Source: Meridianimarinicoccus roseus
GTDB lineage: Bacteria; Pseudomonadota; Alphaproteobacteria; Rhodobacterales; Rhodobacteraceae
Reading direction: 5' to 3'
Assembly (NCBI RefSeq): GCF_003172915.1
Contig: NZ_QGKU01000031.1
Coordinates: 1-64,000 of the forward strand
Length of the DNA: 64,000 nt
This document shows positions 44,625 to 53,597 of this stretch, piece by piece; position 1 is the first letter of the stretch; each line of letters begins with the position of its first letter. Position numbers and translations under genes: made by a program. The notes under the pieces were generated by a model, which saw nothing but the letters and a program-made list of their open reading frames with translations, had not been told where the DNA came from and ran no database searches.

Positions 44625-45562
44625 GCGGTGGCACTCCAGTCCAGGATCATCTTCAGGCAGGCGGGGTCGGTGAAAGCCGTCCGGTAGGCCCCCGCCGCGT
44701 CGGCTGCCGGGCGTTGGTGGGTGATTAGACCGGACAGCGACAGCGCCCCGGCCTCGATCAGCGCACGGGTCACGTGCAGGTCGTCCCGCGTCCATTCGGC
44801 CGCGATGCGAAAGCGCGCCTCCTTCATGAAGGCAGGCGGAAATGCGAAGCTGAGCGGATCGGTGTAGAATCCGGCCAGAACGATCTCGCCGCCGCGCGAC
44901 AGGCGCCCGACGAGGTCGTTCAGCAGCGCGCCATTGCCAGATGCGTCAAAGATCGCGCGGTAGTCGCGGCGCGGATCGTCCGCAGGGTCGATCACGTCGT
45001 AGCCATCGGCCCCGCCGCGGCGGTCCGGGTCGATCTCCCAGACGGTTGGCGCGGGTGCGCCGGATGCCAGGGTGAGTCGCGCCAGAAGGCGGCCCAGCGT
45101 GCCGTGGCCGACGATCAGGTCCGGCACTGCGCGGCCCAACCCGGCCAGCGCGTGCCGCGCCGTCGCCGCCAGCGCCAGCAGCGCGCCTTCCGGCCCCAGC
45201 GCCGAATCGACGCGCGTCACCCGGTCGGCGGCCGTCACGATGCGGCGCGCCGCGCCGCCGAACAGGCCGAACGCGCCATCATAGCAATTTGCGCCCGGAA
45301 CGAAGACGTGATCACCGGGCCGGAAGCCGCAGCCCGGCGCGGCCTCGACCACTTCGCCTGCGGCCTCGTAACCCGGCACCAGCGGGTAGCCCATGCCGGG
45401 AAACGGCGGCATCTGCCCGGACCAGAACAGTTTTTCGGTGCCGGTGGAAATGCCTGAATAGCGGATGTCCACCACGATGTCGCCAGCGCCAGGCGCCTTA
45501 AGGGCGACGTCGTGCAGGTCCAGATCGCGCGGGCCAGTCAGAAGAACTGCGGTCGTGTGCAT
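44621..45562 (-). CDS. bchC: 3-hydroxyethyl bacteriochlorophyllide a dehydrogenase
   Basis: Dehydrogenase of 313 residues making the 3-acetyl group of bacteriochlorophyllide a. It has the medium-chain alcohol dehydrogenase fold without the full zinc site: [54 protein letters not shown] and the nucleotide-binding [15 protein letters not shown]. The ATG at 45562 is preceded by GGAGGACCAGAC. The promoter region carries two PpsR-type palindromes. First bch gene of the bchCXYZ unit. Confidence 0.96.
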   Translation of the reverse strand: MHTTAVLLTGPRDLDLHDVALKAPGAGDIVVDIRYSGISTGTEKLFWSGQMPPFPGMGYPLVPGYEAAGEVVEAAPGCGFRPGDHVFVPGANCYDGAFGLFGGAARRIVTAADRVTRVDSALGPEGALLALAATARHALAGLGRAVPDLIVGHGTLGRLLARLTLASGAPAPTVWEIDPDRRGGADGYDVIDPADDPRRDYRAIFDASGNGALLNDLVGRLSRGGEIVLAGFYTDPLSFAFPPAFMKEARFRIAAEWTRDDLHVTRALIEAGALSLSGLITHQRPAADAAGAYRTAFTDPACLKMILDWSATA

Positions 45563-45622
45563 GTCTGGTCCTCCCCCTCCGCGCCGTCCCGCCGCCATGC
45601 GTGGCGAGACTCCGGTGCTATG

Positions 45623-45640
45623 TGTCAGTCTAGCCTTACA
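45623..45640. promoter_or_regulatory. PpsR/CrtJ site 1 at bchC promoter
   Basis: TGT-N12-ACA palindrome (TGTCAGTCTAGCCTTACA). It is separated by exactly 8 bp from a second copy, the spacing known to allow cooperative binding of the aerobic repressor at bchC in Rhodobacter. It lies 61 bp upstream of the bchC start. Confidence 0.82.
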
Positions 45641-45648
45641 GTCTGCGG

Positions 45649-45666
45649 TGTCAATTTTATTTGACA
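45649..45666. promoter_or_regulatory. PpsR/CrtJ site 2 at bchC promoter
   Basis: Second TGT-N12-ACA palindrome (TGTCAATTTTATTTGACA), a near-perfect inverted repeat. It overlaps the last codons and stop of crtF, so repression at bchC also sits on the end of the upstream gene. Confidence 0.85.
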
Positions 45667-46916
45667 CTTGACTCGCGAAACTTCGCGCCAGGTTTGAACG
45701 CCTCCACAACCGAGGTGACATAAGGGCGGGCCGGACGCGGGCAGCGCAGCCCTTCGAAGCCCGCATCGCGGCACAACTGCGCGATTCGTTCGGCGGATCG
45801 CGCACGACCGGTGCGCATCGCCAGCGTGTAGAACGCGAAATACACATCGCCCGACGGATCGGGCCGCGCCCCACCGCCCATCGGCTCAGAGATCAGCAGC
45901 CGTCCGCCGGGCGGCAGCGCGTCAAACACCGCCGCGAGAAGCGCACTCACCGTCTCGTCGGAATGGTCGTAAAGCACGCGCACAAGGCTGATCGCGTCGG
46001 CGCCGCGCGGCAGCGGGTCGTCCCGGAACGATCCGGCGTGCAGGTCCACCCGATTCTCCAGCCCTGCATCGCGCAGCCGCGCGCGGGCGGACGGCATCAC
46101 CGCAGGCAGGTCGAACACCGTCGCGCGGAGCGCCGGATGCGCGGCGCAGACCGCCGCCACGAAGGCGCCCGACCCTCCCCCGACATCCAGCAGGCGCCGG
46201 ACGCTGCCGAGTCGCACCTGCGCAAGCGTGTCCTGCGCCACGAGCCCCTGGCTGTCGGCCATCAAGTCGGAGTAAAGTTGCGTCACCCTGTCGGGTACGG
46301 CGCCCCTCGCACCGAACACGTAGGGCCAGAAATGCGCCAGTTCGGTGTCGGTCTCGCCGCGCAGCAGCGCCACGGGATCGGCCAGGTCACGGTAGAATAC
46401 GTCGTGATGCCGGATCATCGCGGACAGGCCCGGCACTCCCAGCAGCGCGGCCCCTTTTCGGGCCAAGGCGAAGCGCCCGTCGCGCCGCCGCTTCAGCAGG
46501 CCGATCCCCGCCCCAGCCTGCAACAGCAACGCCATTCTGTCGTCGCCAAGACCGGCAGCAGGCGCCAGATCGCCGGGCGCGCGCGGCCCGTCCAGCAACC
46601 GGGCCGGAATGTCGAGTTGCACCAGCGCCATCAGCACCTGCGCGCGCACGAACCCGGACACAAGGTCGAACAGTTCCTGCCCCTCGCGCCGGGCGATACC
46701 CCGAAGACCGGGCACGCGGGCCGCGAAGGCCTGGAAGCCGGGACGCGCGATCAGCCGCAGCGTCCAGCCCGGCCGGAACAGGCGCAGCGCACCGTTCGTC
46801 ACATCGCGCGATCCGCGCGGGCCCGGATCGGTCAAGGGGTGCGCGGGCGCCGCCCGGCCAGGCCCGTCATGGGCAACGTCGGACACCGGTTCAGCTGCGG
46901 CTGTGCGCAGGGGCAA
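45657..46916 (-). CDS. crtF: Demethylspheroidene O-methyltransferase
   Basis: SAM-dependent methyltransferase of 419 residues adding the C-1 methoxy group in spheroidene synthesis. The SAM-binding motif [20 protein letters not shown], followed by [17 protein letters not shown] and [20 protein letters not shown], matches CrtF. The N-terminal dimerisation domain contains [20 protein letters not shown]. The annotated start overlaps the crtE end by 26 bases; shorter starts are possible, but none is clearly better. Confidence 0.93.
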   Translation of the reverse strand: MPLRTAAAEPVSDVAHDGPGRAAPAHPLTDPGPRGSRDVTNGALRLFRPGWTLRLIARPGFQAFAARVPGLRGIARREGQELFDLVSGFVRAQVLMALVQLDIPARLLDGPRAPGDLAPAAGLGDDRMALLLQAGAGIGLLKRRRDGRFALARKGAALLGVPGLSAMIRHHDVFYRDLADPVALLRGETDTELAHFWPYVFGARGAVPDRVTQLYSDLMADSQGLVAQDTLAQVRLGSVRRLLDVGGGSGAFVAAVCAAHPALRATVFDLPAVMPSARARLRDAGLENRVDLHAGSFRDDPLPRGADAISLVRVLYDHSDETVSALLAAVFDALPPGGRLLISEPMGGGARPDPSGDVYFAFYTLAMRTGRARSAERIAQLCRDAGFEGLRCPRPARPYVTSVVEAFKPGAKFRESSVK

Positions 46917-47763
46917 CGGGTGTCAGGCGTTCGGCCTGCATCCGCACCATGCGCGCAAGGGCGGCTTCACCCGGACAGGCCGGGATCGACGAGATCGCCC
47001 CGCCAAGAATGTCCTTCAGCCGCCGGATCGCACCGTCCACCCCGAATTCCGCCACCGCGCTGGGGCGCGCGTGCAGTTCGTCCTGTCCAGCAGGCTTGCC
47101 CAGTGTCTCGGCGTCATAAAGCGCGTCCCTCAGATCGTCGGCGACCTGGAACGCCTCGCCGATGCAGGCGCCAAGATCTTCCCAGGCGTCCGGATCCTCG
47201 TGCCCGGCCGCAATGGCGCCCATGCGAGTCGCCGCGATGAAAAGCGCGCCGGTCTTGGAGCGGTGATAAGCAGCAAGATCGACCTCCTGCTCACTTTCCC
47301 AACCCTGCCCGGCGCAGATCCCGCCCGGCATGCCGGTGCGCTGCGCCAGTGTCAGAACCAGCGCCGCGGCACGGGACGGATCTACCGCGGCGGCACGCCC
47401 CAGCACTTCGAAGGCCAGTACGATCAGGCTGTCGCCCGTCAGTACCGCCAGTGGTTCGGAATAGGCGCGGTGCACGCTGGGCTTGCCCCGGCGCAGGTCC
47501 GCATCGTCGAAACATGGCAGGTCGTCATGCACCAGGCTGGCGCAGTGAATCAACTCCAGCGCGGCCGCGGCGGCCTCCGACACCTCGGGTTGGTCGTCGC
47601 CGCAGGCCAGCGCCACGGACATCAGGATCGTCGGCCTGATACGGGCGCCGCCCGGCGTCGTCGCATAGGTCAGCGCCGAAGACAGCTTCTGCGGTGCGGC
47701 CCCGCCTCGCCCGAGGGCAACGGACCTGGTGACGGCGCGGTCGATGCGGGTGTCGAGATCCAT
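46891..47763 (-). CDS. crtE: Geranylgeranyl diphosphate synthase
   Basis: Trans-prenyltransferase of 290 residues making GGPP, the precursor of carotenoids and phytyl chains. The two Asp-rich motifs are seen: [20 protein letters not shown] (first, DDxxxxD type) and [11 protein letters not shown] (second). Early [13 protein letters not shown] is the substrate-binding Gly-Ala-Arg region. First gene of crtEF-bchCXYZ-puf; its promoter faces crtD and contains two PpsR-type sites. Confidence 0.95.
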   Translation of the reverse strand: MDLDTRIDRAVTRSVALGRGGAAPQKLSSALTYATTPGGARIRPTILMSVALACGDDQPEVSEAAAAALELIHCASLVHDDLPCFDDADLRRGKPSVHRAYSEPLAVLTGDSLIVLAFEVLGRAAAVDPSRAAALVLTLAQRTGMPGGICAGQGWESEQEVDLAAYHRSKTGALFIAATRMGAIAAGHEDPDAWEDLGACIGEAFQVADDLRDALYDAETLGKPAGQDELHARPSAVAEFGVDGAIRRLKDILGGAISSIPACPGEAALARMVRMQAERLTPVAPAHSRS

Positions 47764-47777
47764 GTCAGTTCCTGCTC

Positions 47778-47795
47778 TGTCAGATATTCGGTACA
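47778..47795. promoter_or_regulatory. PpsR/CrtJ site, crtE-crtD divergent promoter (1)
   Basis: TGT-N12-ACA palindrome (TGTCAGATATTCGGTACA), 14 bp upstream of the crtE start. It is paired with a second site 7 bp away, so one repressor tetramer could silence both crtE and crtD. Confidence 0.8.
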
Positions 47796-47802
47796 GTCGG
47801 TG

Positions 47803-47820
47803 TGTAAATTACAGTGGACA
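47803..47820. promoter_or_regulatory. PpsR/CrtJ site, crtE-crtD divergent promoter (2)
   Basis: Second TGT-N12-ACA palindrome (TGTAAATTACAGTGGACA), 7 bp from the first and 43 bp upstream of the crtD ATG. Confidence 0.78.
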
Positions 47821-47863
47821 CTTGGTGGCGTTGAGTCAACAATTCCCAACAGGGAGAAGCTTC

Positions 47864-49411
47864 ATGAACCAGAGCAGCAGAGCCATGCCCGGGGCACCGG
47901 TACTGATCGTTGGCGCCGGTATCGGCGGCCTTGCCGCGGCGCTGCGCCTGTCCGCGGCGGGCCTGCCCGTCACGGTACTCGAACGGGCGGCGGGTCCGGG
48001 CGGCAAGATGCGCACCCTGCCCAGCGATGCCGGGCCGGTCGATGCCGGGCCAACGGTGCTGACCATGCGCCACGTCTTCGACGATCTTTTTGAAGCGTCG
48101 GGAGCACGGCTTGACGATCACGTGACGCTGCGGCGGCAGGAGATCCTCGCGCGGCATTGGTGGCCGGACGGCGCCACACTGGACCTGCATGCCGACCCCG
48201 AGGCCAGCGCCGCCGCGGTCCGGGGCTTCGCGGGCCCCCGCGCCGAAAAGGAATTCCGGCGCTTCTCGCAGCGGGCGGCCCGGCTGTTCGCGGCCTTCGA
48301 TGCACCGATGATGCGCACCGCGCAGCCCAGCGTCGCCACGCTGACCCGCAAAGTGATGGCGCAGCCCGCCCTGATCCCGCTCATGGCGCCCAATTCCTCG
48401 TTGGCGCAGGTTCTTGCGAAGGCCTTTTCCGACCCGCGTCTTGCGCAACTCTTCGGACGTTACGCCACCTATGTGGGCGGCTCGCCCTACCAGTCTCCCG
48501 GCATCCTCGCACTGGTGTGGCAGGCCGAGGCCGCCGGCGTCTGGACTGTGACAGGCGGCATGCACGCGCTCGCGCGCGCCATCGCCGATCTCGCCGCCGC
48601 GCGAGGTGTGCAATTCCGCTATGACGCCGAGGTGACCGAGGTGGAAACCGGTGGCGGGCGCGCGAGCGGCGTGAGGCTGGCGGACGGCACGCGCCTCGCC
48701 GGGCGGGCGGTGCTGTTCAACGGCGATCCACGCGCGCTGAGCCTCGGCCTGCTGGGACAGCCCATCGCTTCCGCCGCGCCCGAAACCGCCCGCGCGGAGC
48801 GCAGCCTTTCCGCGCGGGTCTACGCCTTTGCCGCGAACGCCCAGGGGTTGCCGCTGGTGCATCACAACGTCTTCTTCTGCGCAGATCCTCGGGCCGAATT
48901 CGACGATCTGCGCGCCGGGCGGTTCCCCCGCGACCCGACCATCTACCTGTGCGCGGAGGATCGCGGGCAGGAGACCCCGCCCGCCGGGCTGGAACGATTC
49001 GAAATCATCATGAACGCGCCGCCGCTGCCCTATGCGGACGCCCCCGAACAGGAGACCGCCCCATGTCCAACACAGTGTTTCGAGACGCTGGGCCGGTTCG
49101 GACTGAACCTGACGCCGGTGCCAGACAAAAGCGCGCTGACCACGCCGACCGACTTCGAGGCGCTGTTCCCGGGCTCGGCCGGATCCCTCTACGGGCAGAG
49201 CCCGCATGGGCTGATGGCGGCGTTCCAGCGTCCGGTGGCGCGCAGCGCGGTGCCGGGTCTGTACCTGGCGGGGGGCGGGACACACCCGGGGGCGGGCGTG
49301 CCGATGGCGACTCTCTCCGCGCGGCACGCGGCCGCGGCGATCTTGACGGACCTCGCTTCGACCTCGACGTCCCGGCCAACGGTTACGCCTGGTGGTACAT
49401 CGACGGGATAA
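47864..49411 (+). CDS. crtD: Methoxyneurosporene/hydroxyneurosporene dehydrogenase
   Basis: FAD-dependent desaturase of 515 residues acting on C-3,4 in the spheroidene branch. The N-terminal dinucleotide motif is VLIVGAGIGGLAAALRLSAA, then GPGGKMRTLPSDAGPVDAGP; the C-terminal carotenoid-desaturase signature is GLYLAGGGTHPGAGVPMATL. AGGGAGAAG precedes the ATG. The last 23 codons overlap, in another frame, the region that encodes the conserved N-terminus of CrtC, so the Thr/Ser/Pro-rich tail is probably a by-product of the overlap. Confidence 0.94.
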   Translation: MNQSSRAMPGAPVLIVGAGIGGLAAALRLSAAGLPVTVLERAAGPGGKMRTLPSDAGPVDAGPTVLTMRHVFDDLFEASGARLDDHVTLRRQEILARHWWPDGATLDLHADPEASAAAVRGFAGPRAEKEFRRFSQRAARLFAAFDAPMMRTAQPSVATLTRKVMAQPALIPLMAPNSSLAQVLAKAFSDPRLAQLFGRYATYVGGSPYQSPGILALVWQAEAAGVWTVTGGMHALARAIADLAAARGVQFRYDAEVTEVETGGGRASGVRLADGTRLAGRAVLFNGDPRALSLGLLGQPIASAAPETARAERSLSARVYAFAANAQGLPLVHHNVFFCADPRAEFDDLRAGRFPRDPTIYLCAEDRGQETPPAGLERFEIIMNAPPLPYADAPEQETAPCPTQCFETLGRFGLNLTPVPDKSALTTPTDFEALFPGSAGSLYGQSPHGLMAAFQRPVARSAVPGLYLAGGGTHPGAGVPMATLSARHAAAAILTDLASTSTSRPTVTPGGTSTG

Positions 49412-50286
49412 GCGACTGCGGCAGCCGCGCGGTTTCGGTCATCGCCTTCATCGGGTCAGTCTTTTCGCCATGGTATCGCTGGTCGGGGCGAAGGTCGCCG
49501 GACAACCACGTCTGCATCAACGTGGCGACGTACGGACCGGGCGGGCGGTTCACGATGACCGACAGGGGCCGCGCCGCGCTGCACCAGACCGAGAACAGTT
49601 TCACCGTCGGGCCAAGCGCCCTGCACTGGGACGGCGCGCGCCTGCGCATCGACATCGACGAAGTATCAGCCCCGCCGGTCATCAGCCGGGTGCGCGGATC
49701 CATCACCGTGACGCCGCGCGCTGTAACCGGCGTGGAACTGCCACTGACCCCGGACGGCGCCCATGTCTGGCGGCCCTTCGCCCCCAGTTCCGACATCACG
49801 GTCGACCTGCATGCGCCGGGCTGGCAATGGTCCGGACACGGCTATTTCGATGCCAATTTCGGAACCCGCGCGCTTGAGGAGGATTTCAGCTTCTGGACCT
49901 GGGGCCGCTATCCTTCCGGGAAAGGGGCGACCTGCTTCTACGATGCCACGCGGCTGGACGGTAGCACGCTGGCCACCGCGATCCGTTTCGACGCGAATGG
50001 CCAAGCCGCCATCGATCCGGCGCCGCCTCCACTGACCCCGATGCGCCGCAGCATGTGGGCCGTGCGGCGCGAAACACGGGCCGATCCGGGCTTCCGGCCC
50101 CGGCAGGTCAAGGCCATGCTGGAGGCGCCGTTCTATAGCCGGTCGATGGTGGAAACGCAGATTGATGGGCAGCGGACCGTGGGCGTGCACGAGGCGCTGG
50201 ACCTGCGCCGCTTCCGTTCGCCGTTGCTCAAGCCGATGCTGGCTGTACGGGTGCCGCGCCGCGCCGGGTGGTCCTTCGATCGCTGA
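49342..50286 (+). CDS. crtC: Hydroxyneurosporene synthase (carotenoid 1,2-hydratase)
   Basis: Adds water across the psi end of neurosporene or lycopene. Conserved sequence begins around position 49348 (FDLDVPANGYAWWYIDGISD) and continues IAFIGSVFSPWYRWSGRR, FTMTDRGRAALHQTENSF, HGYFDANFGTRALEEDFSFW and LLKPMLAVRVPRRAGW. No ATG, GTG or TTG occurs in frame between 49075 and the GTG in INVATYG near 49522. The true start is thus non-standard, far upstream inside crtD, or reached by a frameshift; 49342 is only where homology begins. Overlaps crtD by about 70 bases. Confidence 0.85.
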   Translation, partial: LDGPRFDLDVPANGYAWWYIDGISDCGSRAVSVIAFIGSVFSPWYRWSGRRSPDNHVCINVATYGPGGRFTMTDRGRAALHQTENSFTVGPSALHWDGARLRIDIDEVSAPPVISRVRGSITVTPRAVTGVELPLTPDGAHVWRPFAPSSDITVDLHAPGWQWSGHGYFDANFGTRALEEDFSFWTWGRYPSGKGATCFYDATRLDGSTLATAIRFDANGQAAIDPAPPPLTPMRRSMWAVRRETRADPGFRPRQVKAMLEAPFYSRSMVETQIDGQRTVGVHEALDLRRFRSPLLKPMLAVRVPRRAGWSFDR

Positions 50287-50304
50287 AGGACCGACCGATC
50301 CCGG

Positions 50305-50781
50305 TCAGGCCGCCGCTGGGCCTGCGGCCTCGCGCGGGTTGAGGCGCATGACAGCGAAATTCAGGGCGCTGGCGATCGTGACCCACAGAAGGTAGGGCAC
50401 GAACAGCAGTCCCGCGAACGGGTCCTGGATATACAGCAGCACCATTGTCGCCGCGACAACCGCCCAGAGCGTGCAGACGACCACGAGGCCAAGGCGTATG
50501 CGCTTGAGCCCGAAGAAAACCGGCGTCCACAACCCGTTGAGCGCAACCTGAAGCGCCCAGAACGCCATCGCGAGCCCCGCACCGGGCAGCATGGCAACAC
50601 GCGCGGCGGCGGCGGCGATGCAAAGATAAAGGACGCCCCAGGCAACGGGAAACACCCAGTCCGGCGGCGTCCAGCGCGGTTTGTTCAATGCTTCGTACCA
50701 TTTTCCCGGCGGGAACAGCCCACCGGTGGACCCGGCCGCGACGCAGGCGGCCAGAAATACGAAGAACAGCACGTAAACCAT
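50305..50781 (-). CDS. tspO: TspO/MBR family protein
   Basis: Membrane protein of 158 residues with five helices, the bacterial tryptophan-rich sensory protein (formerly CrtK). Motifs PPGKWYEALNKPRWTPPDWV, WGVLYLCIAAAAARV and ALQVALNGLWTPVFFGLKR are diagnostic. In Rhodobacter sphaeroides TspO tunes photosynthesis gene expression by tetrapyrrole export or sensing. It follows crtB by five bases, in a crtI-crtB-tspO operon. Confidence 0.95.
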   Translation of the reverse strand: MVYVLFFVFLAACVAAGSTGGLFPPGKWYEALNKPRWTPPDWVFPVAWGVLYLCIAAAAARVAMLPGAGLAMAFWALQVALNGLWTPVFFGLKRIRLGLVVVCTLWAVVAATMVLLYIQDPFAGLLFVPYLLWVTIASALNFAVMRLNPREAAGPAAA

Positions 50782-50786
50782 AAGGG

Positions 50787-51911
50787 TCAGCTAGCCCACT
50801 GGCGCCCGTCATTCAAGGTGTCGCGGCGCCGGTCGCGCCGTTCGAGCTGCGCAAAGAGTGCGACAAGCGCCTCGGCGCGGCCGCTCTGTGCGGGCGCCTT
50901 GCCCGCGGCGGCTTCCACAAGGAATGCGACCTCGGGCAGCGGGCGGGCGTAAAGCAGGGGTGAGCGGGGCATCACCAACGTGCCCGCCGCACGGCCCGCG
51001 GACAGAGCCAGCCAGCCCAGTTTGGCAGCGGTGCCCGTCCGCGCGCGGCTGCCGATACTGTCGTGCCCCGCGCGCCGCACCCGTCCCGCGATGCCCGCGT
51101 AGATGTAGCGCGCCGCGAAGATGCCGGGTCGGCAGGCCAGCGGCAGCGCGGCCACCCCCGCTTCGGAGCGTGCATAAAGCGTGTCGGCCTCGCGCACGAG
51201 GCGGCCCACCATAGACCGGATCGCCCGGCTGGGAAGCGGGTCGGCAAGAAAGCGCGCCGGGTCGATCCCGGCCTCCTCCAGCCAGTCGGTCGGCAAGTAG
51301 AGACGCCCTTCGCGGGCATCTTCGCCCACGTCACGCGCGATGTTGGTCAGTTGCATCGCAACGCCGAGATCGCAGGCCCGAGCCAGCGCCTGCGCATCGC
51401 GCACCCCCATCAGCACGCACATCATCGCCCCCACCGCCGAGGCGACGCGCGCAGAATAGGCCCGCAATTCCGAGATGTTGGCATAGCGCCGGTCCATCGC
51501 GTCCCAGGCCAGCCCTTCCAGCAGCGCCTCGGGCAGCGCGCGGGGCATGTCATGTGCCTCCACCATCGCGGCGAAGGCCCGGTCGGGCGCGGCGTTGCGC
51601 GGACGGCCGACATAGACGGCGTCCAGCCGGTCGCGCAGCGACAGCACCGCCGCCGCCTTCTCGTCCTGAAGGTCGACGGCGTCATCCGCCAGACGACAGA
51701 AGGCATAAAGAGCCAGCGCCGGGTCGCGCACCGAATGCGGCAATAGCCGCGATGCCGCATGGAACGACAGCGACCCGTGGCGGATCGCGTCGGCGCAGTA
51801 GGCCAGATCTTCGGGCGCGATGGTGCGGGGGCGCGCTGCCGGAGCAGCCGACGGCGCCAGCGTCGGCACGCCCAGCGGGCCGGTGGGCCGCGGCGCGGCG
51901 GCGCCTGTCAT
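50787..51911 (-). CDS. crtB: Phytoene synthase
   Basis: Condenses two GGPP to phytoene; 374 residues. Asp-rich motifs ALYAFCRLADDAVDLQDEKA and MQLTNIARDVGEDAREGRLYL are present, with GSLSFHAASRLLP near the start. A Pro/Ala-rich N-terminal extension of 30 residues precedes the domain. The ATG overlaps the crtI stop (ATGA). Confidence 0.96.
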   Translation of the reverse strand: MTGAAAPRPTGPLGVPTLAPSAAPAARPRTIAPEDLAYCADAIRHGSLSFHAASRLLPHSVRDPALALYAFCRLADDAVDLQDEKAAAVLSLRDRLDAVYVGRPRNAAPDRAFAAMVEAHDMPRALPEALLEGLAWDAMDRRYANISELRAYSARVASAVGAMMCVLMGVRDAQALARACDLGVAMQLTNIARDVGEDAREGRLYLPTDWLEEAGIDPARFLADPLPSRAIRSMVGRLVREADTLYARSEAGVAALPLACRPGIFAARYIYAGIAGRVRRAGHDSIGSRARTGTAAKLGWLALSAGRAAGTLVMPRSPLLYARPLPEVAFLVEAAAGKAPAQSGRAEALVALFAQLERRDRRRDTLNDGRQWAS

Positions 51912-53458
51912 TGCGTCACCGTCGCGGCATCGGGCACCAGCTTGCCCAGAACCTCGGCGCTGGAGATCACGCCCGGAAGGCCAGCGCCCGGATGGGTGCC
52001 CGCGCCGACAAGGTAGAGGCCCTTCGCCTCCTCGCTGATGTTGTGCGGCCGGAACCACGCGCTTTGCAGGATGCGCGGTTCGATGGAGAAACCCGAGCCG
52101 AGCGGCGACAGGTAGCGGTCGCGGAACGTCTCGGGAGTGAAGGTCTCCTGCACAGTGATCCGCTCGCGCAGGCCCGGAAGGCCCTGCGCCTCCAGCATCG
52201 CCAGCATCTTCTCGCGGTAGGGCTCTTCTTCGGTCGCCCAGTCCACCCCGTTGTCATGGCCCAGATGCGGCACCGGGCTGAGCACGTAGAACGTGTCATC
52301 CCCCTCCGGCGCGACGCTCGGGTCGGTGACGCTCGGCCGGTGCACGTACAGGCTCATGTCGTCGGACAAGCGGCCTTTCATGAAGATGTCCTGCAGCAGT
52401 CCCTTGTAGCGCGGCGCGTTCAGTATCGTGTGATGCCCGATATCGGACCACATCTCGCGGGTGCCCTTTGTACCGAAATACCACACGTAAAGCCCCATGG
52501 ACCACCTCGTGCGCTTCAGGCGCGGCGCGGTCCAACGGCGCCGCGGCGCGTTGCGCAGCAACCGGTCGTAGGTGTGGCCAGCATCGGCGTTCGACACCAC
52601 GATGTCGGCGGCGATCACCTCGCCTCCGGCCAGCTTCACGCCGCGCGCCGTGCCGTCTCGGACAAGGATCTCGTCAACTTCGGTCTCGAAACGCAGCGTG
52701 CCGCCCTGCCCTTCGATAACCTCGGCCATCGCCCGCGCGATGGCGGCTACTCCGCCCATCGCGTAGTGCACCCCGAACTGCTTTTCTAGATAGCTGACAA
52801 GGATGTACATTGACGTGACATGCAGCGGGTCGCCTCCGATGAACAGCGGATGGAACGACAGCGCCATACGCAACCGCGCGTCTTTCACGCGGCGGCAGGC
52901 ATGGGCATAGACCGACCGGTCTGCGCGCATCATCGCGAAAGTCGGCAGCACCTTGAGAAGGTCGGCGAAGCGGTGCATCGACCTGCGGCCGAGATCCTCG
53001 AATCCGAACGCGTATCGCGCTTCACTGTCCTTCAGGAAACGGTCATAGCCCGGCAGATCCGACGGCGACAGGCGCGCGACCTCGGCGCGCATCGCATCGG
53101 TATCGCCGGTCGCGCGGAAGACGGACCCGTCGTTCCAGCGGATCTCGTAGAACGGGTCGAGCGCGCGCAGGTCCACGTCGGCGTCGAAATCGCGCCCGCA
53201 AGCTGCCCACAATTCGCGCAGGGTCTGCGGCACGGTCACGATGGTCGGCCCGAGGTCGAACCGGTGTCCGCCGCGATAGAGCGCACTGCCCCGCCCGCCG
53301 GGCATGTCGAGCCGGTCGATGACCGTAACCCGGTAGCCCTTGGCCCCCAGCCGCATGGCGGATGCCAGCCCGCCAAGGCCAGCGCCCACGACCAACGCGT
53401 GTGGTGCGGACGCACGCTGCACTTGCGCCGCCAGCTTCGGATCGACCTGTGTCATCAC
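51908..53458 (-). CDS. crtI: Phytoene desaturase (three/four-step)
   Basis: CrtI-type desaturase of 516 residues converting phytoene to neurosporene (in the spheroidene pathway) using FAD. The FAD motif is ALVVGAGLGGLASAMRLGAK, then GGRGSALYRGGHRFDLGPTI; the C-terminal signature is GLYLVGAGTHPGAGLPGVIS. The ATG at 53458 follows GGAGGCGTG. First gene of crtIB-tspO, divergent from crtA. Confidence 0.96.
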   Translation of the reverse strand: MMTQVDPKLAAQVQRASAPHALVVGAGLGGLASAMRLGAKGYRVTVIDRLDMPGGRGSALYRGGHRFDLGPTIVTVPQTLRELWAACGRDFDADVDLRALDPFYEIRWNDGSVFRATGDTDAMRAEVARLSPSDLPGYDRFLKDSEARYAFGFEDLGRRSMHRFADLLKVLPTFAMMRADRSVYAHACRRVKDARLRMALSFHPLFIGGDPLHVTSMYILVSYLEKQFGVHYAMGGVAAIARAMAEVIEGQGGTLRFETEVDEILVRDGTARGVKLAGGEVIAADIVVSNADAGHTYDRLLRNAPRRRWTAPRLKRTRWSMGLYVWYFGTKGTREMWSDIGHHTILNAPRYKGLLQDIFMKGRLSDDMSLYVHRPSVTDPSVAPEGDDTFYVLSPVPHLGHDNGVDWATEEEPYREKMLAMLEAQGLPGLRERITVQETFTPETFRDRYLSPLGSGFSIEPRILQSAWFRPHNISEEAKGLYLVGAGTHPGAGLPGVISSAEVLGKLVPDAATVTQ

Positions 53459-53474
53459 GCCTCCACAGTAGGAC

Positions 53475-53492
53475 TGTCCAGTCCGATTGACA
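53475..53492. promoter_or_regulatory. PpsR/CrtJ site near crtI start
   Basis: TGT-N12-ACA palindrome (TGTCCAGTCCGATTGACA), 16 bp upstream of the crtI ATG. The minus strand also shows TTGTCA and TACTGT 17 bp apart as a possible crtI promoter, which this site would cover. Confidence 0.78.
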
Positions 53493-53558
53493 ACATCGGA
53501 TCACACTGCGGCCAAAACGGCAACAAAGCGGGAATCCCTTTTCCTCGAGCCTAGCACG

Positions 53559-53576
53559 TGTCAGACTTAGTTGACA
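53559..53576. promoter_or_regulatory. PpsR/CrtJ site near crtA start
   Basis: TGT-N12-ACA palindrome (TGTCAGACTTAGTTGACA), 66 bp from the crtI-proximal site. The wide spacing matches the distant paired sites described at crtI-crtA in Rhodobacter, where DNA looping is proposed. Confidence 0.8.
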
Positions 53577-53597
53577 CTATTGAAAGGGAGTCGCGCC

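Noticed and set aside
36355-45700. FnrL site (TTGAT-N4-ATCAA) in the photosynthesis cluster
   Set aside because: No sequence matching both half-sites was seen by eye in the intergenic regions.
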